DNA of 64,000 nucleotides from Lunularia cruciata (GCA_948567375.1 OX419759.1:3821303-3885302); one strand, 5' to 3'; counted from the first letter of the stretch, positions 24,721 to 36,455 are shown. Notes: generated by a model from the letters alone, not told the origin. A program made the numbers and translations.

Positions 24721-25137
24721 TGTTAGAAAATACAGTCCCCAAGACCTCTCACAATAGCACATCTTAAAGCCAATTAAACATAAATCAGAGGACTAACAAT
24801 AAATAAACTGGTTCACTCCTTGTCCCAAAAGCTACCTCCATGGTTGAAACAGGCTCACACCAGCCTTTGAACCTTTATTTCTCATTGCACATAGATATAT
24901 ATGCACAGAAACAAGATAGTCCCTCAGCACTATCATCTGACTTAACTCCTGAATACTGACTTGCAGGACTTCATGAGTATTGACAGCTCAAGATATCTAG
25001 TCACTTTAATACTTAGCTTAGTAATGACTGAAAATATCTAGACAAGTGACTGTCCCTGTCCTGACTGCATGTTTCATCAATCAAGTTCACTCTTGCTCTT
25101 GATTAGTCAAGTCTCTCATAACAAGCCAAAAATAACA
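24721..25137 (-). repeat. C1 LTR (3' LTR of the element)
   Basis: 417 bp, TGTTAG...TAACA, matching 62369-62783 with about 7% differences by eye. It is followed at 25138-25153 by the - strand purine-rich run ggcaaaagatggagat, the likely polypurine tract. Confidence 0.9.
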
Positions 25138-25169
25138 ATCTCCATCTTTTGCCTGTATCTACCATATCA

Positions 25170-26395
25170 TCCCAAAGAGCAACATTGAACGTTAAGCAAG
25201 TTCATGCATAACTTGATCTTCTCAACAGGAACAGGTTTAGTCAACATATCATTTGTGGACCTTGGTGCCAATCTTTTGCAATGTGATCTCATTGCTTGTC
25301 ACAACTTCCCTGATAAAACGATGTCTCACATCAATATGCTTTGTCCTTGAATGATATACTTGATTCTTGGCCAAGTGAATAGAGCTTTGGCGATCAAAAA
25401 AGAGTGTGGACTTCATGTTAGGGAGTCCTACATCCTTGGCTAATCTTTGTAGCCATATTACCTCTTTGGTAACCTCAGTTGTTGCCATATATTCCGCCTC
25501 TATAGTTGAAAGAGCAACAATAGATTGGAGAGTAGACTTCCAACTTATTGCACCACCAAGTGTAGAAAAAATCTTGTTGTAGACCCTTTCTTATCCAAGT
25601 CTCCAGAAAAATCAGAATCTACATACCTTGTAATTTCTCCTTCTTGGTTCTTCTCCATATCAAAAGTAATGCTAATATTTATAGTCCCTTTTAAGTAACG
25701 AAGTATCCACTTCACAACTTCCCTATGTTGTTTCCTTGGATTTGCCATGTATCTACTCACCATACTCACAACATATGAGGTGTTTGGTCTAGTGCAGACC
25801 ATAGCATACATTAAACTCCAACAACACTAGCATAAGGAATACTTGACATTACTTTTTTCTCCTCCTCATTTGATCGACATTGCTCCAATGATATCCTGAA
25901 ATGACTTACCATTAGAGTGTTCATTGGTTTTGCTTTTCCATGCCAAACCAAGCAAGTAATTTTTCCAAATATCTCTTTTGAGATATCCATAACTTTCCAT
26001 TGCTCCTGTCTTGGTGGATTTCAATCCCAAGCACCCTCTTTGAAGAACCCAAGTCCTTCATATCAAACTCCTTACCAAGTTGTGCTTTCAATTTCTCCAC
26101 CTCAACCATATCCTCCACAACAATCAGCATATCATCCACATATAGTACCAAGATGATTAAATCAAATACTCTAGGTCCATGTAGCTTCTTGAGGTACACA
26201 CAAAAATCTGATTCACTTCTGTTATATCCATGCTTCAACATGAAAGCATCAAATTTCATGTACCAAAGTCTTGTACTTTGCTTTAGTCCATATAAAGACT
26301 TTTGTAACCTGCAAACTAGGTTTTGGTTCCTTGGTACCACAAAACCTTCAAGTTGATGCATGTAAATCTCCTCCAATCAAAATCAACCAGCATCA
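25170..26395 (-). pseudogene. C1 pol, second part: reverse transcriptase end and RNase H
   Basis: Starts in the reverse transcriptase at EEIYMHQLEGFVVP (26350-26385), then SLYGLKQSTRLWY and the catalytic VLYVDDMLIV (about 26130), all standard copia motifs. The connection domain (YAMVCTRPN, about 25800) and RNase H (DFSGDLDKKGSTT, then FFDRQSSIHLAKNQVYHSRT and KHIDVRHRFIRE) follow. Frameshifts separate the pieces at about 25900 and 25520. The part just before EEIYMHQ (about 55 codons) was lost together with the 3' half of G3. Confidence 0.85.
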
Positions 26396-27560
26396 AAATC
26401 AACCACACAAGGTAGTTCAGGATCATATGGTTGGAGAATGGGTCTTGAAGACACCATATGCTTTGACTTTTGAATTGCTTCTTCATGGTGGTCCACTGGA
26501 AACTTGAGTTCTTTCCTAAGAGGTCAGGCAATGGTGCAGCCACATGAGCATAATAGTGGATGAACCATTGGTAAAAATTGGATAGGTCCATTTGATATCA
26601 CTCTTATCATTTCTCCAATTGACAACAAACTTTCACTTCTTGGTCATATGTGGATCCATTTTGTCTTCCATGTTTTGAAGTTAAAACCATCTTTGGCCAA
26701 TCCATTGAATGCGCATACTTCTATAGCATCCTTTGGGGTGGGCCAATCAGTAATGGCCTTGATCTTCTCTTCTTCTATCTTGATCCCCTCTGATGAAATC
26801 TTATGACCCAAGAAGGTAACCTCTTTTTGCCAAAAGGCACACTTTGAATTCTTGTAGTAAAATTTCCATTGTCGTAGTCGTAGTTGTCTTAGGACTTCTT
26901 GCACATGATTCACGTGTTCTACCTCTGTCTTGCTATAGATTAAGATATCATCCAAGAACACCACCATGGACCAATCCATAAGTCCCTCCAACACCTGATG
27001 CATCTGATCCATGAAGACTATTGGAGCATTAGTGAGTCCAAAAGGTAGAACTCTCCACTCAAAATGCCCATACCTTGTGGGAAAGGCAGTCTTTTGCACA
27101 TCTTCTTGTTCAAGAGGAATTTGCAATAGCCGCTACAAAGATCTAGCTTAGAAAAGTAGCATGCTCCATTTAGTTGATCAAGCAAGTCATCAATCCGAGG
27201 CAAGAGATATGCATTCTTCATTGTTTTCTTATTGAGCTCACGGTAATCAATACCGTGAGCTCAAAGTCCTCCATCCTTCTTTGGAACAAATAGTACCGGT
27301 GCTCCCCAAGGAGAGGTACTATGATATATGAAATCCTTCTCCAAAAACTCTATAAGTGTTGTTTGCAACTCCTCCAACTCCTTTGGTGAGAGTCCATAGA
27401 TCAATCTACTCACTAGAGTATTCCTTGGCAATAACTTGATCTTGAAGAGCATACCTCGATCGGAAGGTAATCCCTTTGGTAGATCATCCGAAAACACATC
27501 CGCAAACTCTTGAACTATCTGATCAACCATTGCTTGATGAAGTTCTTGGCCTTCCTCAGA
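26396..27560 (-). pseudogene. G3 reverse transcriptase and start of RNase H
   Basis: Entry region EFADVFSDDLPKGLPSDRG (27470-27510), then SPWGAPVLFVPKKDG, the fingers/palm [28 protein letters not shown] and the catalytic FLDDILIYS (about 26940-26970). The RNase H start reads SSRPILQPYDPELPCVVDFD, where the last Asp is the first catalytic residue. Frameshifts occur near 27230, 27110 and 26640. Most changes look like transitions. Confidence 0.85.
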
Positions 27561-27814
27561 TTGTTCTTGTGCAATTGGCTTGATTCACATTACAAATACA
27601 AACTTTCCTTCCAAGGACTCATCTCTCTTCCAAGCTTGCTCCATGGTTGACTTCTTGGCAAACTTCCCATCTTGTGATTCATCTCCCTTCCAGATTTGCT
27701 CTAGGGCTACCTGCTTGACAAACTTCTCATCTTGGGACTGACTTTTCTTAGGTGTCTTACTCAGAGGTGCCAGACAACCTAATCAAAATTTCATACCTTG
27801 GTGTTATACTTGAA

Positions 27815-28165
27815 TTTGTTATCGGGTCCAATAGAATTGAACCTTATTACATTCAAGCCAAGGTAGACCTAGAATGATATCATAGTATAGAGGTGCCACA
27901 ACAAACCTCATACACTCCAAATACTCATTCCCAATCTTGAAGGTAACATGATGTGAGGTGCGGAATGTAGAACCCTTTGTACCATCCGCCATCATCAAAC
28001 TACTTTCAAACACTAGCTTGATATGAATATGCAATTCTTTTGCTACTAGCATAGATATGCAATTCTTTGAACTTCCAAAATCAACCAAAATCCTACAACC
28101 TCGATTAGATATCATACCTTGCAAGTGAAGCAATTGCATAAGTTGAGCCTTCAATCCCATTGGAA
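27815..28165 (-). pseudogene. G3 protease
   Basis: A retropepsin-like fold reads CRILVDFGSSKNCIS (catalytic block, usually DSGAS; here D-F-G-S-S) and later YDIILGLPWLECN (the ILG flap end typical of gypsy proteases). The catalytic Asp is present; the following residue is changed. Confidence 0.75.
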
Positions 28166-28264
28166 CTAATCAAGTTCCTAATAGGCGGCTCAAAATCTAC
28201 TATTGGGATTCCTCATTTCCTTGATCATTTTGTTCCCCAATCTCCATCTGGGCAACTTGTCGAG

Positions 28265-29340
28265 GTCGCCCATTCCTAAGTGGACATTCAGCAATGCAAT
28301 ACACAACTTGGTGACAATAAAACCTCCATTTTGTCACAATCTTTCTCTATCTGCTATACCAAGTGGTCTCCGTTGGATAACATCAATCTCGATTGGTGCG
28401 GTTCTTCCACCTGTGCATAGTGTACTGGTAGGCCTTGTGTAGGTCAAAGTTGAGACCAAGTTGTTGCAACCAAGGAATCAAAGCGCTAAGCCAATTGCAT
28501 GGCTTCTTCTACATTTTTTGGTTCCCACATGGTCACCTCCAATTTGGTTTGTGACTTCAATCCATGCACAAATCAATCCAGAAATTTCACCTTCTTGTAT
28601 ATTTGGAATTGGCATAATGATGTTCTGAAATTGTGTGATGTAGCTCCTTACGGAGCCAACTTGCTTCAACTTTGCCAATTTATCTTGTATGGCTTGGGTG
28701 GCATTTATAGTTTGAAACTGCCCCAATATTGTATTCTTGAACTCTACCCATGTCAAGATTGGTGCAATAATCTGTCGTTCAGCTCACTCCACTCAAAATT
28801 GCCACCAAAGTTTTGCCACACCATCTAATTGGCTAGAGGCCAAGAGAATTTTTTTTCCGTTCACCTTGAAGATTGGTGGCTTTAGAGTAGCGTTTGCAGT
28901 CAAACACAAAATTCACTACCATGGCCAGAAGATTCTTGCCTTCAAACACCTTGGGTTTTGGAAATCAAATGCAATCTGCTTCATCTTGAATTTGCGCTCT
29001 CACTATATGTTCTTGTTGTTGCTGATCTCATTCATCCAACAATTGAGTAAGGTGCTCAATTTGTTGCTACATCATAAGGATAACATTCGGTATTGCCGCC
29101 ATAGCTACTACTCTATCCCACTATTCCCACTCTATCTAATTAATTAACACATAGATGCAACACGTCCACCGTTCTCCATAAGTTACAACCGGAAGTATCA
29201 AGGGTTCCTTAGACATTGTGATCATATGTAAAAAATCTTGCCCAAAGTGCAGGGTGATAAATTGTATGAAAAAATGCTTGGGTAATATTTGGACATGAAA
29301 ATCCCAATGGTTTGGCGGAAGTGGATTTGGTGGTCCATAA
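28265..29340 (-). pseudogene. G3 gag
   Basis: Capsid part of the Retrotrans_gag type: MTWVEFKNTILGQFQ, then QDKLAKLKQVGSVRSYITQF (28590-28756). A worn zinc knuckle reads FYCHQVVYCIAECPLRN (about 28275-28325), with the expected His changed to Tyr. Frames are broken before and after. The stretch 28760-29340 gives only short pieces. Confidence 0.65.
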
Positions 29341-29361
29341 ATTCCATCCATCCCATTTCTA

Positions 29362-29372
29362 CTCTGATACCA
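29362..29372 (-). promoter_or_regulatory. G3 primer-binding site
   Basis: TGGTATCAGAG on the - strand, one base from the LTR end, complementary to the 3' end of initiator tRNA-Met. Confidence 0.85.
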
Positions 29373-29373
29373 A

Positions 29374-29797
29374 TGTAAAAGACCAAGACCAAAGAGAGAA
29401 ATAGGAGAATGGAAACTCACATTGGGGCACTTGAATGAGGGAAAACTCCAAATACCTAGCATGAGCTTTGGCTTTGGTATTTATAGGTAGCATACAAGGC
29501 CCTTGAGAAGCTTCTCAAGAAGCTTTCTTGAGCGCTTTCTTAGAGTGCAAGCCAAGTTAACTATGAAGCTTCTCAAGAAATTTCCTTCTAGAAGCCGTCT
29601 ACTTGGCATGCAAGCTAAGTTAGTTAGAAGCTTCTAGAAGCTTCCTTCTAGAAGCTACCTGCTTGGAGCACAAGTTAACTAGTCTGGAAGCTTCCCAAGA
29701 AGCTTTCTAGATGCTTTTGGAATATTCGAGGCTAATTTGGCTTATTCTATACTTTGTTAGCCTTACTAACTACGTCGCTAAACTCCATATTGTTACA
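29374..29797 (-). repeat. G3 5' LTR
   Basis: 424 bp. On the - strand it begins TGTAACAATATGG and ends GGTCTTTTACA. No partner LTR remains in the window. It contains a nested series of 'agaagctt' palindromic repeats (29500-29720). Confidence 0.8.
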
Positions 29798-31414
29798 AAT
29801 ACCTTCTTTTTGGCTATAACTCTTTGCTACAAGCCTTGCTTTGTATTGATCTCCATCTTATTTGGAAGTCCTTCCTCCCTCTAGAATATCCATTTGCAAC
29901 CAATTGCCTTCTTTCCAATAGGAAAATTTTCAAGTCTCCAAGTTTTTCTTTCGGCCAAAGACTTCATCTCCTCTTCTATTGCACAATGCCACTTTTGACA
30001 TTCTTGATCTTGCATTGCCTCTTCATATGAAGGCTCACCATTCTCCGTAAGAAGAGCATAAGCTACAAATGAATCATCAAATCTCTTTAGAGGCCTTCTA
30101 TCCCTATTTGGATACCTACATTCATGAATCACTTTTGGACTTTGCTCTTCTAATGGTTCACTTGGTAGATCTACAAGAGGTGAAATGTCTTCATTTCCAA
30201 GATCAATATCTATCTTATAAAAATTTGACTGAATTTGTTTTTTATTTTCTTTTGCTATAGTAATAGTCTTCATTGTACAAGTCTCATCAAAAACTACATC
30301 CCTACTCACAACAAGACAACAGCTTTCTAGATCACATAATCTATATCCCTTTGTATTCTTCTCATATCCCAAGAATATACATTTTCTAGATTTGGGATAT
30401 AACTTTGTCCTTTGTTCTTGTTGAATATGAACATAAGCTATGCCTCCAAACACTCTAGGTGAAGAGTAATCAACATGCCAAGCTGTCCATTTTTCCATAG
30501 GTGTCTTACACTCAATAGCAATAAAGGGAGAAATTTTTACCAATAAATAAGCCGTATTTATAGCTTCTGCCCAAAAACTCTTCTCCAATCCAACATTTCT
30601 TTAACATACTTCTTGCTTTCTCCAATAGTGTATGATTTATCCGCTCTACCACACCATTTTGTTGAGGGGTACCCAATATGGTAAAGTGATATATTGTCCC
30701 TTCACTCTTAAAATATCTATCAAACTCTCCAGATTTGTATTCTCCACCATTCTCAAATCTCAAACACTTCACTTTCCTTTCAGTTTGTTTCTCCATCATC
30801 ACCTTCCATTGTTTGACAATAGAGAAGATTTCTGATCTTTTCTTCATGGTGTAGACCCATACTCTCCTAGAGTAATCAATCATCAACCAAAGATACAAAA
30901 GATAATGCTCTAAAGTTTGAAGCTATAGGTGTAGAACCCCAAACATTAGAATACATATAGTCTAAAATTCCCTTTGTGCAATAAACTCTTGTGGAAAAGC
31001 TTACCCTCCATTGCTTTCCTGTTACACAATGATGACTGAATTTTAAATTACAAATTTTAAGGCCCTTCAGAAGTTGTTGCTTGGACAACTCACTTAGACC
31101 CTTTCACTCATATGACCCAAATGTAGGTGCCATAATTGAGTAAGATCTTTGGGATCTTCATTTTCAAAAATAGTACCTACCACTCCTCTAGTGATTATCT
31201 CTCCAACAAGGTCATAAAGATTTCCTATCTTCTTGCTCTTCATTACAACAATGCTCCTTTTGATACCTTGAGTGTTCTATTTTCTGCTCTCCACTTCCAA
31301 CCATTTGAGTCCAAAGTGCCTAGTGATATCAAATTCTTCCTTAACTCAGGAACATGCCTCACATTAACAAGAGTCCTCACAATATCATCAAACATCTCAA
31401 TGCGTATTGTACCT
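29798..31414 (-). pseudogene. C1 pol, first part: protease end, integrase, reverse transcriptase start
   Basis: From the G1 insertion point: TIRIEMFDDIVRTLVNVRHV, then the pre-integrase block DLTQLWHLGHMSE. Integrase core: DYMYSNVWGST (usual D changed to N), RFENGGEY, and GTPQQNGVVER with the catalytic Glu. The LWHLGHMSE zinc region is partly kept. The integrase C-terminal part has CIFLGYEKNTKGYRL. The reverse transcriptase starts with EPSYEEAMQDQECQKWHCAI and GKKAIGCKWIF and runs to QYKARLVAKSYSQKEGI, where G3 begins. One catalytic Asp is lost and there are stops and frameshifts, so it is inactive. Confidence 0.85.
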
Positions 31415-31518
31415 ATTGTGCATATATACATTGCTATAAAACATACATCACTATCAACATCATACACTATAGAAGCACAACTCACACATAAGTCATACAT
31501 AAACTCTAAAGTGCCACA
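31415..31518. repeat. 104-bp direct repeat outside the G1 3' LTR (copy 1)
   Basis: Matches 31975-32078 at about 90% by eye, including 'cacatcatacactatagaag'-like and 'aaactctaaagtgccacaat' blocks. It lies between the C1 target site and the LTR, where nothing is expected. Confidence 0.85.
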
Positions 31519-31965
31519 ATAATCAGATCATTTACAACTCAAATCAATCAAACTCAGATCAATACTTGATCTGATCTTCAACAACTTGTGAACAATTGGG
31601 CATTGTTTACATTCAAGCCACACCGACCCTAGCTAAGAGACTCCAAGTGATGCTCACCAGCTTTTTGTCCACTCTAGCCAGGAACTTGAAGGCTCAACAT
31701 CAGAGAAGTGAGTTCTCTAGAGTTGCACTTCCAGGGTATACCCTTGATTTTGACCTAGGTCTCATCCCAATGGTCCCACTGGTGGCACACTTGACGGTGG
31801 AGATGGTGCAAGTGACGGTGGGTCCCGCCATGAAGTCAGTACCCTAAACCTAAAATCTGACCATTGGAAAGTAGTTTATGAGTAATTGCCCAAGTGCTTC
31901 TAACAACTATCACTAGAACTCTAGTGTCCGAGCAATCTAGATACAACACTACAAATGGTGTGATA
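31519..31965 (-). repeat. G1 LTR (3' LTR)
   Basis: About 447 bp, pairs with 60759-61200 from 'aatcagatcatttacaact' to 'acactacaaatggtgtga'. By eye about 11% differences, more than between the LTRs of C1, which contains it. The terminal TG/CA are worn. Confidence 0.8.
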
Positions 31966-31974
31966 GTTGTCGTG

Positions 31975-32078
31975 CGTATATACATTGCTACACAACATAC
32001 ATCACTGTCAACATCATACACTATAGAAGCACAACTCACATATAAATCATACATAAACTCTAAAGTGCCACAATTGCC
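31975..32078. repeat. 104-bp direct repeat inside the G1 3' LTR (copy 2)
   Basis: Second copy of the 31415-31518 block, immediately internal to the LTR. Together they make the order repeat-LTR-repeat. Confidence 0.85.
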
Positions 32079-32239
32079 TTCTAGCTGGTGGTTAGGTCTC
32101 TCTAACTCCATATATCCATCTACTCCAAGTATATGGTATACCCTATGATGGGCAAAGATCAAGAGGCCGGGTGCTATGGAGCCCTATCGTTAGTCGCTTG
32201 TCTGTAATCTTTATCATATAAAGAATGAATTAGCTATAG

Positions 32240-32600
32240 GCCAAGTACATCTAGGATATAACCATTGTCCCTGAGGAACCACCATGAGGGGGGGAATCAT
32301 ACATGCAATATGCCATCCTCTCAAACAACAATCACACACTACATAGTAGCAGCTCCACCAGAAGAGCCACATAACATACACCTCAAGCTTGCACTTACAT
32401 GTGCCAAGCTTGGTTCCATAGTACCATCAATGTTTGGGAGGTGGCATGGCGCACACTTGTGCACATGATCCTTCCAAACAACACCATAACGTCCTTCTAA
32501 CACAAGGACTCCAAATGGCAAAACCTCACACACTCTCAAGATAGTGCGGCCCATCAAAACATCAAGTGTCATTGGTGTTGTCTATTGTAGATATACATAG
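32240..32600 (-). pseudogene. G1 integrase tail with PHD finger
   Basis: The tail reads TLDVLMGRTILRVCEVLPFG, then a loop CAPCHLPNIDGTMEPSLAHV, and a PHD finger. The finger starts CMLCGSSGGAATM (32339-32380). A single-base deletion then shifts the frame and it continues CDCCLRGWHIACMIPPL (about 32290-32336) and GQWLYPRCT (about 32244-32270). The spacing is Cys-x2-Cys, Cys-x2-Cys, x4-His-x2-Cys, and a final pair in which the first Cys is Tyr (TGT to TAT). PHD fingers bind zinc and usually read histone H3 tails. Here it takes the place of the chromodomain seen in chromoviruses, suggesting a role in choosing insertion sites. Confidence 0.75.
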
Positions 32601-32689
32601 TCTCCTGGATGAAAGCAATGGATCAAGGGTCTATAACCTCCTTCTCAAATGGTAGCATAACATAAAGTGTCTCTATGCTGAGCAATCAC

Positions 32690-33830
32690 CAAGTTCTCAA
32701 AGACCATCTGCATCACTCTCCAAAAGATTTCTGCCTTTTTGAGAACATGCACTCATCCATACATTTGGGTCAACCAAGTCCAAGACTACAATAATATCTT
32801 GACAAATGGCTGTAGGTAAATCTGGATCTTGTCCATAGAGTAGAAAGTATAGAGAGAAGGATGCTAAGGAGGTTTGCCGGCTGAATCGATAGCCCATGGC
32901 AAACCAAGGTAATTGGAGATCCCAATCTCCCAAGTGGCCTCTTTGCAAACCGTACTTTCACAATCCTCTCTTCACTATCTGAACCACTCTCTCGGCTAAA
33001 CCATCTGCCTCAGGGTGATCTTGGGAGGTAGTATGGTGATCAATCAAAGCCTTGTCACACAAGACCTAAAACTCCCCTAAGAACTCTATACCCTAATCAG
33101 TCAAAACCTCAATTGGTGCACCAAAATGACTAAGAACTTGATCCAAGAACGAGTAAGCTGTCCCTTCACTAGACTTGTCACGAAGTGCCACCAACTCAAT
33201 CCACTTGGAGAAGTGCTCCATCATCACCAAGACATACCAATGATGTCTCATAGTTAGTGGTAAAGGTCCAGTAAAGTCCAAACTCCAATGGTAACCCAAT
33301 CCCATCATACGTAATGGGTGTAATTGTGGTGTAGGAGCATTGAATGATGCTCTAACTTGGTCACAAACCACATATTTGGCAACAAATTGCTGTACCTCGG
33401 TCTGCATACCACGCCACCAATAATGACTCTAGAGTAAGCTATATGTACACTTTACTCCAAAGTGTCCTAGCTCCTCATGAGCATGACGGACCAACTCTGG
33501 TCTCTAAGATGGAAGTGGTACTTTTTGCACTCTACCATCCTCCCATACATGCAAAAGGTATCTGCCCTCCAATCTGAACAGTCTGGCTTGTTGAAGAACA
33601 CGGTCTCTCTCCTTGGCCCCAATTGTGCCACCCACAACACCAATGCAAAGATAGTCAATCACTAAGATATCATCATAAATGTTTTGTTGAACTGTACCAA
33701 TACCTTCACTCTTTGGATCTATGACCTCAATAACTCCTCTTATATGCATTGAGAGAGATACCACCAAAGCCTCAAAAAATATACAAAGAAAGGCAGATGC
33801 ATGCCAACCTGGCACCATCTCCTCATCAGT
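32690..33830 (-). pseudogene. G1 integrase
   Basis: Zinc-binding region: VRHAHEELGHFGVKCTYSLL (about 33425-33485), then FVAKYVVCDQVRASF, where the first Cys of the CxxC pair is Tyr. Core: WSLDFTGPLPLT (first Asp), FSKWIELVALRDKSSEG, GAPIEVLTD followed by a stop and GIEF (second Asp), DHPEADGLAERV (Glu). Then LPWFAMGYRFSRQTS and SLYFLLYGQDPDLPT of the C-terminal core. Catalytic D, D and E can all be placed. Stops and one frameshift make it inactive. Confidence 0.85.
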
Positions 33831-33899
33831 CTCACCATGCCAATGTGCTTTGGTCTGATCCTAATGGCTGGGACATGGGTTTCTACTCAACCCATCTAC

Positions 33900-35480
33900 A
33901 TTCCAGGTTCAACACTCCAGGTCTGTGAACAACCGTGAAATCATACTCTTGTAAAATCAAAGTCTATCGTGCAAGCTTCCTTGAAAGCTTATCAAACTCC
34001 ATCAACCAGTTCAATGGCTGATGATCAGTGCTGAGAGTGAAGAGGTCACCAATTAGATAACATTGGAAATGTGCTACTACCCAAACTGCTGCCAAACACT
34101 CTCCCTCATATGAACTATACTTTGCCTCTGCTGAATTGTTGGAGCAACTAGCATAGGCCACCACAAACTCCTTCCCCTCATGATCATGCTGGGTGATCAC
34201 CACTCCAAACCCTAACATACTCCAATCAGTATGAACCTGAAACGGTCGTCGTCTGATTGGTCTCCTCAAAATAGGAACAGATGTCAACCTCTCCTTGAGC
34301 TCTACAAAAACTCTCTCCTGCTCATCTCCCAAACACCACTCTTGTGTAAGCTTGGTCAGCTTTGTCAAGGCCTTGGCAATGGCACTAAATCCTCTAACAT
34401 AGCGGCAATAGAAGTTTGCCAACCCAAGAGATGCTCGCACTCTACTCATATCCATAGGCCAAGGAATACGTGCAATAGCCTCCACCTTGGTTTGCTGAAC
34501 ACCAAGTCCTCCAGGGTAGATAGTGTGACCCAAATACTCAACCTGCTTGTGGAAAAATCTACACTTCCCAGGATGTAATTTGAGGCCATGAGATCTCAAC
34601 CTCTCAAACACCTCCAACAACTCTCTCTCTCTCATGCTCCTCCACAGTAGTGTTATAGATCAAAATGTCATCAATATAGCACCAAGCAAAATCCAATCTA
34701 GCTAGGATCCTATCCATGACCCTTTGGAACTCAGTAAGAGCATTCTTTAACCCAAATGATAAGAACCTCCACTGATATAGCACATCCTTGCCATGAGGAT
34801 CAATAGCCTAAAATGTTGTCTTGGACTTATTCTCCTCCTTGATCGGCAATTAATGATATCCTGCTCAAAGATCCAAAGTACTAAAGACCTTTGCATGCCA
34901 AATTGCATCAAAAATCTCCTCCGGTGTAGGCATGGCATACCAATCATCCCTGGTCTATCGGTTGATAGGATGCTAATTTCTACACATCCGCCTATATGTG
35001 TAGTTGCCATGCATATCCTTCTTGGTTGGCATCACTGTCGATGATGCATACTTTCCATGTGAAATCTCTACCAAACCAACCTCAAAAAGGTCACTACTCC
35101 GGCTTTGAATCAATATCCTCTCCATATCAGTATATCGATAAGGACGTCAGAAAATTGGTGTATTGCTAGTCAGCTCAATCCATATACCAAGTCCCTTTTG
35201 AGCACTCAAATCCTTTATACTGAAGGTGAAACAACTTGTGTGGCTCCTCAAGAACCTCCAAACCCCCCGTTTTTCCTCGCTAGTAAGCTTGGGTTCAAGA
35301 TCTGGCTCCCAAGTATCCTTTATAATCGTAGTAGGAGTGGAAGACGTACTAATTGGATGCTACACTAGGCCCTTGGGAGCAATAATGTCATGCTCCCAAC
35401 CACTAGAGGTCTCAACCTCTGTGTGAAAAACTCCCTCCACTCTGGCTACAAGCTCCACAGTCCTCTAGCTGCATCCCAAG
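33900..35480 (-). pseudogene. G1 reverse transcriptase and RNase H
   Basis: Front: FEVGLVEISHGKYASSTVMP and KKDMHGNYT, then HPINR, YAMPTPEEIFDAIWHAKVFS, LYQWRFLSFGLKNALTEFQR, and the catalytic CYIDDILIYN with YIDD at 34667-34678. Then LHPGKCRFFHKQVEYLGHTI. RNase H: VHTDWSMLGFGVVI (usual TDAS is TDWS), AVAYASCSNN-like, YEGECLAAVW and FTLSTDHQPLNWLM (33964-34635 open). Front part has many stops. The G2 insertion (35486) lies just upstream of this domain. Confidence 0.85.
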
Positions 35481-35485
35481 TGGAT

Positions 35486-36220
35486 TGTAATACTCCGAGG
35501 ACAAGAGAAGAGAGAAAACACAAATTGCACACTCAACATTCGATGCCCCAAAGGAGCATCTTCTCTTTATTATATAGACAAAGAGGATCTCCTCCAAGGA
35601 AGCTCCACCATAGGATTAGGGACACAGATAGGTGACATGTCAGCAAGCTCCACCCTTGGATTACTTACTTGGATGGGTGACCTGTCTGGTCTAGCTCCTA
35701 TCTGGTTGGTCAAACAAGCTTTGACCGGAGGGAATCTTTTAGGGAATCTTCTTGTAGGAATCTCAGAATCACATGAGTAAGGTACCATTGGAAAGCTCTC
35801 GACGAGACAAAGTAGGGGGGAGGGAAGACCAACCTCTCCTTATTGAGGGGGAACTTGCACATTTTCGAGGCCTAATTCATCCTATTAGGCCTCTAAAATT
35901 GCCTTCAAAGATTTCAAGCATATTTTGGTTCCTACGCTATTAGTAGAAGTCCCCTTTTGGTGAACCTCTTTCTGATCTGTTTAGTCCATCATGTGTAACA
36001 TCCTTCCAGATGTTACCAAACCAATTCTCACCTTTAAATCATATGTCTAGCTATTGGTTCTAAGGTTCTCAAGTCTATTTTGGTTTTTGCCCTATTAGTA
36101 GAAGTACTCTTTTGGTGATACTTCTATCTGATCTATTTTGACCATCATGTATAACATTATTCTAGAAGTTACCAAACCAATTTTCACATCTAGATCATAT
36201 GGCTAACCCTTGGTATTACA
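35486..36220 (-). repeat. G2 3' LTR
   Basis: 735 bp; differs from 41350-42085 at roughly 4-5% by eye. The polypurine tract aaaaggagggaggtc (- strand, 36221-36235) borders it. Contains a TATA-like 'tctttattatatagac' motif on the + strand. Confidence 0.95.
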
Positions 36221-36234
36221 GACCTCCCTCCTTT

Positions 36235-36450
36235 TAAGACGCACCGTCCTCGTTGCGCAATTGTTGCTCAAATGCTTGTACCAACACCAGTGCATGTGCC
36301 AAATTGGCAGCGGGTTCCTAGGTTGCTTCATAGAGGGGGTAACCTTTCCATTTTACTAGACATTCAACCCGCGGATGGCAAGTACCACGCATGCATTTTT
36401 GGAGAATCCGCTCCACTTCATATTCCTCTATGCCATCAATGAATGTCGGA
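36235..36450 (-). pseudogene. G2 chromodomain
   Basis: In frame after the integrase with a shift near 36455: FIDGIEEYEVERILQKCMRG, VECLVKWKGYPLYEAT, then TAG in place of the usual Trp, then EPAANLAHALVLVQAFEQQL. EYEVERIL, LVKWKGYP and AT-(W)-EP are the chromodomain hallmarks. Such domains tether the integrase to methylated histone H3. Confidence 0.85.
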
Positions 36451-36455
36451 CAAGG

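Larger units (their letters stand above)
26390..29797 (-). mobile_element. G3: truncated Ty3/gypsy element inside C1
   Basis: Has a 5' LTR (29374-29797), a TGGTATCAGAG primer site, gag, protease, reverse transcriptase and the very start of RNase H, then stops inside RNase H. Integrase and the 3' LTR are missing. It was inserted into C1 right after the reverse transcriptase block KEGI (flank ggtatt on the - strand). A later deletion removed the 3' part of G3 and a piece of C1 together. Confidence 0.85.

Noticed and set aside
28203-29147. + strand frames of 79-136 codons around G3 gag
   Set aside because: Antisense to the G3 gag pieces, no domain.
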